Assembly (NCBI RefSeq): GCF_008728515.1 | Contig: NC_044986.1 | Location: 62,547,159 to 62,611,158 of the forward strand | DNA: 64,000 nt | Direction of reading: 5' to 3' | Source: Papio anubis | Taxonomy: Eukaryota > Chordata > Mammalia > Primates > Cercopithecidae | Shown: positions 36,540 to 46,215 of the stretch, one piece after another | Layout of the letters: each line of letters starts with the position of its first letter | How positions within the stretch are numbered: position 1 is the first letter of the stretch | Position numbers and translations under genes: made by a program | Notes under the pieces: generated by a model | The model's input: the letters and a program-made list of their open reading frames with translations, nothing else | The model's database searches: none | Told to the model about the DNA's origin: nothing

Positions 36540-37560
36540 CTGCCAGTTCTGCTCTGGGAAACCTCCATACTCAGGAAGTACAAAGTGCCCTAAACCTTTC
36601 CGACTTCTCTCTCCCTACCAGTTGTATTTTCTACTCTTTCAGTGGCCTGGCTTGCTCTACTCTTATTCTGATTAAGTAATCTGTGCTAAAAGCAAGCAAT
36701 AAACATACAGACAAATGCATCCATATTTTTAAAAGGACTTTCTAACATGAATGCTCTAATTACAAAATGTTGCAGTAAATCTATGGGGGAAAGCTTTATA
36801 AGTAACTAAATACATTTAAGGATAGCTCTTAAATAATCAGATCAAAAAGATAAAGAAGATCAGCCTTGACCTTGGAAAAAAACTTTGGTAAAGAATAATT
36901 ATCTTTCAGATGGAGTCAAGATTCCAGACCAGCCTGCTCTTCACAGAGTATTCTAGTCTTTAGAGAGGAACACTCACTCTCTTCCCTCTAGTAGTTCCAC
37001 TATACTTTAGTACCTGCTCAGGCCTAGTTCTAGAAAAACCAAAGGGGCATTTATTTGATGAACTTTGCAACCCAGTACCAAATAAAGAGTATGCTAGTCC
37101 CACCCTGACGTTGGGCCCTGGTACTAGCAAACTTAAGCTTCAGTGCCTTGGCCCCACACCTTTACCATGCACCACTGTTTCTATGGAATAGAGTCTACCT
37201 CTGATCCTCAGTCCTTGAGATGAGGCAATTCTAAATACCGATTGCCCCCTACTCCTGACCCGTCCCTCTCCCTTGCCGCATATTAGGTGTATATTGGTTC
37301 TCTGTCACTGGGTTTCCCTTGTCTTCTGGAATAATCATAAATAATCTTTGTCAGGACCCTATCACAGATCATCTTCCCACCTTTTGCCTACTTCTTCCAT
37401 TACCAGACACAAGGCTCCATCTGCCAAAGATGTACTGTTTGTGTTTGGAATGTATGCTGTGTTTCTAAGACTCTTTCTCATCCTGGTGTTGGTTATAAAG
37501 TGCCTGTGCCTCTTAAAGCTTACTCCATTAGCAGGCATTTAAACCAGCGGAACTCTTAAA
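36540..37560. other. GC-richer unassigned block
   Basis: More C/T-rich and higher in GC than its surroundings, with motifs such as GGGCCCTGGTACTAGC and CCCCTACTCCTGACCCGTCCC. No splice-bounded coding exon or repeat family was recognised. It may be an old LTR or degraded retroelement. Confidence 0.4.
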
Positions 37561-37594
37561 GGCAATTGAGTCCTCTCAATGTATACAAGAGTAT

Positions 37595-37670
37595 AGAGAT
37601 CTAACGAGTGAAGTGAATCACCCAAGATGGCATAATATGTAACTGGCAAAGCTGTGATTAGATTAATTTG
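37595..37670 (-). mobile_element. MIR fragment, antisense
   Basis: ATCTAACGAGTGAAGTGAATCACCCAAGATGGC...GTAACTGGCAAAGCTGTGATTAGA matches the reverse complement of the MIR core (GTTAAGTAACTTGCCCAAGGTCACACAGCTAGTAAGTGGCAGAGCTG type). Confidence 0.7.
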
Positions 37671-37692
37671 AATTTCAACATTCAACAAATAT

Positions 37693-37835
37693 TTAGCTTC
37701 TCTCAACTTCAATTTCTTCTGTCAATTTGAAGATAATAATGTCCTATTTGCTAACAGTGTTCGAAAATTAAGAAAGACATGTTAATATGCCTAAAATTAT
37801 TTTTCTGGCATAAAGTAGGCCTTTAGTAAATAATG
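37693..37835 (+). mobile_element. MIR fragment, sense
   Basis: CTTCTCTCAACTTCAATTTCTTC, GAAGATAATAATGTCC and TCTGGCATAAAGTAGGCCTTTAGTAAAT match the MIR core to 3' end. It starts about 20 bp after the antisense MIR piece, giving a head-to-head pair. Confidence 0.75.
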
Positions 37836-39107
37836 TGTCCTGTGTTCACATTTTTTCCTCACATCTTCAGTAAAATCATTGATTCTTAAAGTATGGACCA
37901 GAATATTAAGAAAAATAAGATAAGGCAAGGTATGTTTAGGACTAAGTTATCTAAATGCTTACTGTAATGAAGCTATTCAGTATACTCCTTTAATTCATTT
38001 TGATTTTGTGTTTTTCTTTGATTTTGTTTTTCCTTCTGGTACATAAACACTCTAACACTCATCAGGAGATAACATTTTTATCATTACTATATTTTATAAG
38101 TATTTTTAGAAAATATCATCAATATAGTAATTATGAATATGATAATTACCATGAGGTAATGTTTTATATAAATATGGAATTCAAAAATAAATTTAACAAA
38201 TAAACAAAGTTTACCATTGGATAAAGATAATGTGGGTGCTTGAGACACAGTGCTGAACACGAAAGACAAAGTTCCTGAGCAAGACAGTCTACATTTTATT
38301 AAAAATAAATGACAACAAACCAGCAAGTAGATAAGGACTATAATTTCAGACAGTGATAAATACTGTAAATAAAATAAAACAAGGAAAATAACTAGCAACA
38401 AATATGGTGGAGTTGCAATTTTACATGAGTGCATTTTAGATTGGTTCTGAGAAACAGCTTCTTATATGAATAACTATACACAAAGTTCCTCCAGGAAACA
38501 CACCCAAAAGGAAATGAGAAAGGGATTGTGCAAAAATAGAAGGTGACCCACTGAGCCCTCAAATGACACTCTGACGAGCTCTGACGCCTGTAAGGATTCT
38601 ACCAAATTGAGGCAAGGAGACAACCTATCCCCACCTCAGTCAGTCACTGATGAAAGCCCTTACTTGAAAGGGTATAACTTTGGGCGTAGAAGTTTCCTAT
38701 GGCAAAATTGTGGATCCAAGTAAAAGAGTAATTATAGCAATAGAACATGAAATCTAAGCTGAGTAAGACAGGAAACAAAAACATGAGGAATGAAAAACAT
38801 GCATTCGATGTTCCAGTAAGATAAAAAGTTAATTTGGCATGAAGGATTAGAGAATATGTAATCAGAAAGATAATAAAGTGGTGGTCAGAAAACAGAATCT
38901 TAAAAGAGAAACTCTGGAGAAGAAAAATATATTTGGAATCACAAGCATGGGAATGGCTGACTACAATAATATTGAAGAAAAAGATCATTAAAAATGAAGA
39001 GGCCACAAGGTTGAGAGGCCAAGGTATTAGATAGGTTGGTGGAACATGTGAGTTGCACAGAAAGATAGCTTAAAAAGTAGTGGAAGGGAAATCAGAGAGC
39101 TAAATAC

Positions 39108-39410
39108 TTTTTTTTTTTTTTTTTTTGAGATGGAGTTTCGCTCTGTCACCCAGGCTGGAGTGTAGTGGTGCTAACTCGGCTCACTGCAAGCTCCGCCTCC
39201 CGGGTTCATGCCATTCTCCCACCTCAGCCTCCCAAGCACCTGGGACTACAGGCGCCCGCCACCACCACGCCTGGCTAATTTTTTGTATTTTTAATAGAGA
39301 CGGGGTTTTACCATGTTAGGCAGAATAGTCTCGATTTCCTGACCTCGTGATCCGCCCGCCTCGGCCTCCGAAACTGCTGGGATTACAGGCATGAGCCACC
39401 GCGCCCGGCC
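39108..39410 (-). mobile_element. AluY-like, antisense
   Basis: T19 then GAGATGGAGTTTCGCTCTGTC to GCCACCGCGCCCGGCC. Short duplicated flank AAATACT on both sides. Confidence 0.95.
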
Positions 39411-39763
39411 CCAAATACTAATTTTTATTTAATGTAAGCCAGTATCTTTTTTATTGTTCATGGAATATTGTTTGGTAAAACTTGAAAAAAAATGAATTCA
39501 ATTACCAAATAGTTTAGGAAACACGTAGGTGAAAGTCACGCAGGTGTAATAACTCTAGGATTTCTTGAAGTGATTAACACTTTATATTAATTTTAAATAT
39601 CCAAAAGAAAGATAACATATATCAAGTTTTCTAAAATGTTCAGTGATTGTATCACAGGAATTTCAATATAAGTAACATATTGAGGAAATGCTAATAATTC
39701 AGAGCAGCAGGCCACAAGTCTTTGCAACAGGATACAACTTATGAGTACTCTATCTTGTAAATG

Positions 39764-39783
39764 CACACACACACACACACACA
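39764..39783 (+). repeat. (CA)10 microsatellite
   Basis: A pure CA run between ATG and TTGCATACAG. Confidence 0.95.
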
Positions 39784-39861
39784 TTGCATACAGTTTTATG
39801 TAGTTAGCACAAGTCTTGGTGCTAATCCATAGAGCCTACATTACAAACCTGTACGCTCCAT

Positions 39862-40032
39862 TCTTGTGGGTAATATCTGGTCCATGGATCAGCACTATCA
39901 GCACCCCTTGAGAGCTTGTTGTATATCCAGAATCTCAGGTCCCACTCCAGATTTACTGGGTAAGAACCTACATTTTTAAAGGATTCTCAGATGATCTGTA
40001 TCACATTCAAGTTTAAAAAGCCCTGCACTAGA
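39862..40032 (+). mobile_element. MER5A-type hAT-Charlie DNA transposon
   Basis: TCTGGTCCATGGATCAGCACTATCAGCA, TTGAGAGCTTGTTG, CAGGTCCCACTCCAG and AAGTTTAAAAAGCCCTG follow the MER5A order, with typical divergence. Confidence 0.85.
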
Positions 40033-40854
40033 AAGTTACATGGTTAATTTCCACACTCAAAAAGAAAAACTGTTTTACATTGTTAGAGAATTACTATATT
40101 TTCAAACAGTGTTCTGAAATGTCTCTGAATATTTATAATGACTCAAATTGGCCTTAAAAACAGATGGGAATTAGCTCTCTTAATATTTTGTCACTTTTAT
40201 AAAACAAATAACGGTAACATGGTATTAACTACTATTTTTCTAGTTGGTGCAAGAAATAGAGCTTGGAAAGGTATTTTCTTGTATCTTAATACCACTAATG
40301 TATGATTTACAAAGGCATGGAAATACAGTCTCAGGAGTCTTCATATTTCCTTAAAAGATTAAACAGCCATGTAAATCCATTATCCAGAAGGTTAGACATA
40401 AATGTCAGTTCCTGAGTGTCCCACAACGGAAAGTGCTGATTCTTAATAACAGAGAGGACACAAGGTCTTCCTTTGAGAGATTTATGTCTGATCACAATTT
40501 CCCATGTTTAAATATCCACAATCGACAATCGGTACCACTTTGTTTGACAAAAAAGACTCTTAAAATATCAAACTGGGAGATACAGTAAAGAACACAGGAC
40601 AATATTTTCTGTGCATTAAATCTGCACAGATAAATTCTACCACTTGATATAATCAGTCCAGTCCTTCCCTCCTTACAGATATATCTTTTAAGAGAAGAAT
40701 TAGTAATTATTTTATTCTCCTACATTTATTCTTCTTTTTTGTTTATTGGTGAAACAAAAGGATTATTAAAGCATTTAAATATATTAGTATGTTTAAAACA
40801 AATGCTCTCGTTAGGTAGTTTATTTCAAAAATGGGTTTTGAAATGGGCACCTTA

Positions 40855-43800
40855 GGAGGCTTCAGGATGGCTGATTAGGGAGCATTTTGTACTTGCTTTC
40901 TCCACTAAAAAGAGCTAAAATACCCAGTAGATATTAGATCATCCAGGAGAGAACACTGGAATCCAACAAAATAGTGACAGGCAACATCTAAAGTAAGGAA
41001 TGGGAGAAGGAAGCAAGCAGTCTGTTCAGCCTGGATTGACTGAGAGCCTAGAGAGACTCCCCAGTAGAAGGAAACGGTAGGTGAGAGATCCTCAGCAGCC
41101 TGCATTTTCATCGTAGACTCCTATAGTCCTAGCCATGGGAGAGCCCTCAGTACTCTCAGGACATGAAACTAAAACAGGGAGTTGCAAGAAGATTGTATTA
41201 TGGCAGCTCCCCATGGAGGAAGCTTGAATATGGTCCTTCACATTCCTTGTGACCTAAGCAACTACAACAAGATGCCATTTTAGAACTTTGCCTGCAACAG
41301 ACTGCACACTGTCCTGGAACCCAGGAATGCTGAGGCTAATGAGCAAGAGAAGCATAGGCTGTTGCTCCCAGGGCTTAGGCACAAGTGACCTTGGGCCACT
41401 ACACCCTGATGGAGGTGCAACCAGGGTGTGGGATGCTATCTTTAGGACTGAGGTGCCAGCAAGGTGCCATTCTAGAGCATCACCCCCGACAAACTGCACA
41501 CTACCCTGGAGCCCAGTGGTGCTGAAGCTGAGGTGCAAGAGAAGTGATAGGTACTGCCTGGGGTTTAGGCACAAGTGACCACAGGCTTCTCCACCCAAGG
41601 CTGAGCAAGGGTGCCACCAAGACTGAGGTGCAAGTGGCATTCATGCTCCCCACCTGCTGTCCTAAGCCATCGTCACTGAAGGTGGTACCACCCTCAACCC
41701 CCACTGGCAGGGCAGCAGTGCAGTTACTATAGCCTCTCACTCAAGCATTCCGCAATGACTTGGGGATCACCCTGCTCCTGACTACCATGGCCAGTGCCTG
41801 TACATGCCATCTGGGGGCTTGAAGATAAGCCAGCCTAGCCCAGGTTTCCCCGTCATCCCCATGCCAGAGCATACAGCCCAGGGGCCAGGGAATCTCCCAG
41901 TCTAGTTCACCACTGATGACATATGACCACTCCTCTCAGGGACCTGAAGTTAGGCCTACCCACACAGCAGCTACTACCACAAATTACCACCTGCAGGCTT
42001 GGACACTGACCTTCCCAGAACATTACAGTTACTTCCAGTGCCAGCATGCACCAAAAAGGACCTAGGGGATTGTCACACCACTGCCACTCTCATTGCCTAT
42101 GCCATATTAGCTGCCCATGGACCCAAGAACCCACCTACCTGCTCAACTTGCAGCTGCCACTACTGGGATTTGAGTAAGACACCTGAAGGAACAAAAATTG
42201 CCCACCTGTACCCACTAACACTGGTATGTATGACGTTATGGGTCATATAAGCAGGCACTCTCAGCCCACTGCTGCAACCACAGGAGCCCAAAGACTGGTC
42301 TGCTTGACATCTGAGTCCCAAGAAAAACCGCATCAGAGCTTTCCTCAATAATTGCACCCTAAGCCACCAAGGAAGTCTCAGATACCACTGGCACTGTTTA
42401 TAGCCAAAAAAATCAAGGGAGACTACACTAATTCATGTACCTAGAATTGAAACCAAAGTGCCCCACCCAACCAACACCATAGATTCTTCCTCAAGAAAAG
42501 TCCTCCCCTATGAAAGCAAATTGAAAAAGTTAGAAGAAGCAACTGTTACATGAGATGCATGGATATCAATGTAAGGACACAAGAAACATGAAAAAGCAAG
42601 AATATATGACAGTTCCAAAGGAGATGGAATTCATAAAATCTGAGTAAAAATTCAATTATTGATTCTAAATAATTTCAGTGAGATATAACAGAATTAAAAA
42701 AAAAAACAAAACAAAAGAATCAGAAAAATAATTCAGGATATGAGTGAGAAATTTAACAAAGTGATAGATAACACAGAAAAGAATCAAACAGAAATTCTAT
42801 AAATGAAGAATCATTGAATGAATTACAAAATACATTTAAAAGCTTCAACCATAGACTAGATCAAGCAGACAAAATAATTTCACTTGATGACAGTGTTTTT
42901 TAAATAACCATAAGACAATGGTTTTTAAAAAAGGAATGAACAAAGTCTTAATGATATATGGGACAGAAAAAAAAGGGATAAAATATGTGAATTATTGGTA
43001 CCCCAGAAGGCAAAGAGAGAAAGAGTTTAAAAACCTATTTAATGAATTAATAGATGAAAACTTCCCAAGTCTAGCAAGAGATTTAAACATCCATATATAG
43101 AGTCCCAGCAATCACCAAACAGACACAATGCAAAAAGTTCTTCTTCATGGTATACTATAGTCAAAACTTCTAAACTCCATGAAAAATAGAGAATTAAAAA
43201 AAAAAAAGCAAGAGAAAAGCATCTAGTCACCTATAAGAAACCTCCATCAGAATAAGAGAAAATGTATCAGTAGAAACCTTATAGGCCAGGAGAGAATGGG
43301 ATAATGTCTTCAAAATGCTGAAAGAAAAACTGCAAACTAAGATACTATATCTAACAAAATTATTCTTCGTAAATGAAGGAGAAATAAAGTCTTTCTCAGA
43401 CAAGGTAAAACTAAGATAATTCATCATCACTAGACTGACCAGACAAGAAGTACTCAAAGGACTCCTAAACATGGAAGCAAAAGGACATTTATCTACATGA
43501 AAACACATGAAAGTATATAAAAAAAAGGTGAAGCAAACATACAAATGTGGAAAAAGATAGGGCTCAAATACTATCCTTAAAAATAACTACCAACCACAAT
43601 GACAGACAATAGGAGGAAAATTCAAGAATATACAAAACAACCACAAAACAATTAACAAAATGACAGCAATAAAACCTCACATAACAATAATTACTTTGAA
43701 TGTAAATGGATTAAATTCTTCACTTAAAAGCTACAGACTGACTGAATGGATTTAAAAAAAAAAAATGATCCAACTACATGCCACCTACAAGAAACACACT

Positions 43801-44212
43801 TTACCTGAAAAGATTCCTATAGACTGAGAGTAAAGAAATGGAAAAAGATATTTAACTCTAACAGAATCCAAAGTGAGCAGAGGTAGCTATACTCATAATA
43901 CACAACACAGACTTTAAGCCAAAAACAGTAAACAAAGACAACTAAATAGTGATAAAAGGACCAATCCAGCAAGAGGAAATAACAATTCTAAATATATATG
44001 CAGCCAACACTGGAACACCTGGATTCGTAAAGGAAATATTACTCGATCTGAAAAGAAAGACTCCAATGCAGTAATTGTGGGGGAATTTATCACCTTATTC
44101 TCAGCATTAGACAGCTCATCTAGAAAGAAAATCAAAAAAGAAACATTGAAGTTAGAGTGGAATTTAGAACAAACAGACCTAACAGATATTTAGAGAACAT
44201 TTTATCCAACAA
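40855..44212 (+). mobile_element. Old L1 (L1MA/L1PB-like) 5' half, sense
   Basis: It starts with a GGCTTCAGGATGGCTGATTAG 5' UTR motif and a GC-rich 5' UTR with internally repeated units (GCCATTTTAGAACTTTGCCTGCAACAGACTGCACAC near 41275, related to GCCATTCTAGAGCATCACCCCCGACAAACTGCACAC near 41466). A decayed ORF1 region follows (about 42450-43560). The ORF2 start at about 43661 reads TITLNVNGLN-type endonuclease sequence with many stops. Sequence breaks off about 550 bp into ORF2 at CCAACAACTGCAG, where an antisense L1 begins. No 3' half is found nearby. Confidence 0.88.
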
Positions 44213-44779
44213 CTGCAGTTCTCCTTGAAGAGGTCCTTCACATCCCTTGTAAATTGTATTTCTAGTATTTTATTCTCTTTCTAGCAATTGTGAATAGGAG
44301 TTCACTCATGATTGGCTCTCTGTCTATTATAGCTGTATAGGAATGCTTGTGATTTTTGCACATTGATTTGTATCCTGAGACTTTGCTGAAGTTGCTTATC
44401 AGCTTAAGGAGATTTTGGGCTGAGATGACAGGATTTTCTAAATATACAATCATGTCATCTGCAAACAGAGACAATTTGACTTCCTCTTTTCCTACTTGAA
44501 TATCCTTTATTTCTTTATCTTGCCCAAATGCCCTGGCCAGAACTTCCAATACTATGTTGAATAGGAGTGGTGAGCGAGAGCATCCTTGTCTTATGCCGGT
44601 TTTCAAAGGGAATGCTTCCAGCTTTTATCCATTCAGTATGATATTGGCTGTGGGTTTGTCATAAATAGCTCTTATTATTTTGAGATATGTTCCATCAATA
44701 CCTAGTTTATTGAGAGTTTTTAGCATGAAGGGGTGTTGAATTTTATCAAAGGCCTTTTTTGCATCTATTGAGATAATCA

Positions 44780-44877
44780 TTAGGTCCACTTAGACCTGAG
44801 CTGGGTTCACGTCCTGAATATCCTTGTTAATTTTATGTCTCGTTGATCTGTCTAATATGACAGTGGGGTTTTAAAGT
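44780..44877 (+). repeat. 98-bp segment copied from elsewhere in the same L1
   Basis: TTAGGTCCACTTAGACC... to ...TTTTAAAGT matches 46118-46215 in the same orientation over 98 bases with about six differences. At this place in L1 a different sequence is expected; the flanks (GAGATAATCAT and CATTGGTTCTGTTTATG) are normal for the site. Confidence 0.95.
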
Positions 44878-46117
44878 TTTTTTCATTGGTTCTGTTTATG
44901 TGATGGATTCCATTTATTGATTTGCTTATGTTGAACCATCCTTGCATCATAGGGGTGAAGCTGACTTGATTGTGGTGGATAAGCTTTTTGATGTGCTGCT
45001 GGATTCTGTTTTCCAGTATTTTATTGAGAATTTTCACATCAATGTCCATCAGGGATATTGGCTTAAAATTTTCTTTTTTTGTTGTGTTTCTGCCAGGTTT
45101 TGGTATCAGGATGATGTCGGCCTCATAAAATGAGTTAGGGAGGAGTCCCTCTTTTTCTATTGTTTGAAATAGTTTCAGAAGGAATGGAACCAGCTCCTCT
45201 TTGTACCTCTGGCAGAATTTGGCTGTGGATCCGTCTGGTCCTGGGCTTTTTTTTTGGTTGGTAAGCTATTAATTACTGCCTCAATTTCAGAACTTGTTAT
45301 TGATCTGTTCAGGGATTCGACTTCTTCCTGGTTTAGTCTTGGGAGGGTGTATGTGTCCAGGAATTTATCCATTTCTTCCAGATTTTCTAGTTTATTTGCA
45401 TAGAGGTGTTTATAGTATTCTCTGATGGTAGTTTGTATTTCTGTGGGATCAGTGGTGATATTCCTTTATCATTTTTTATTGTGTCTATTTGATTCTTCTC
45501 TCTTTTCTTCTTTATTAGTATGGCTAGTGGTCTATCTGTTTGGTTGACCTTTTAAAAAAACCAGCTCCTGGATTCATTGATTTTTGGAAAGTTTTTTTTG
45601 TGTGTCTCCTTCTCCTTCAGTTCTACTCTGATCTTAGTTATTTCTTGTCTTCTGTTAGTTTTTGAATTTGTTTGCTATTGCTTCTCTAGTTCTTTTCATT
45701 GTGATGTTAGGGTGTCAAATTTCGATCTTTCCTGCTTTCTCCTGTGGGCACTTAGTGCTATAAATTTCCCTCTAAACACTGCTTTAGCTGTGTACCAGCG
45801 ATTCTGGCATGCTGTGTCTTCGTTCTCACTGGTTTAAAATAAGTTATTCATTTCTGCCTCAATCTCATTATTTACCCAGTAGTCATTCAGGAGCAGGTTG
45901 TTCAGTTTCCATTTAGTTGTATGGTTTTGAGTGAGTTTCTTAATCCTGAGTTCTAATTTGATTGCACTGTTGTCTGAGATACTGTTTGCTATGATTTGCA
46001 TTTGTTGAGGAGTGTTTTACTTTCAAATATGAGGTCAATTTTAGAATAAGTGTGATGTGCTGCTGAGAAGAATGTATATTCTGTTGATTTGAGGTGGAAG
46101 AGTTCTGTAGATGTCTA

Positions 46118-46215
46118 TTAGGTCCACTTGAACCTGAGCTGGGTTCACGTCCTGAATATCCTTGTTAATGTTATGTCTCGTTGATCTGTCTAATATGATA
46201 GTGGGGTGCTAAAGT
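46118..46215 (+). repeat. Native source of the 98-bp L1 duplication
   Basis: Here the segment sits in its correct L1 context, between GTAGATGTCTA and CTCCCACTATTATTG, so this copy is the native one. Confidence 0.93.

Noticed and set aside
41254..41740. Overlapping frames on both strands in a GC-rich segment
   Set aside because: This is the repeated-unit 5' UTR of an old L1; open frames follow from GC content, not coding.
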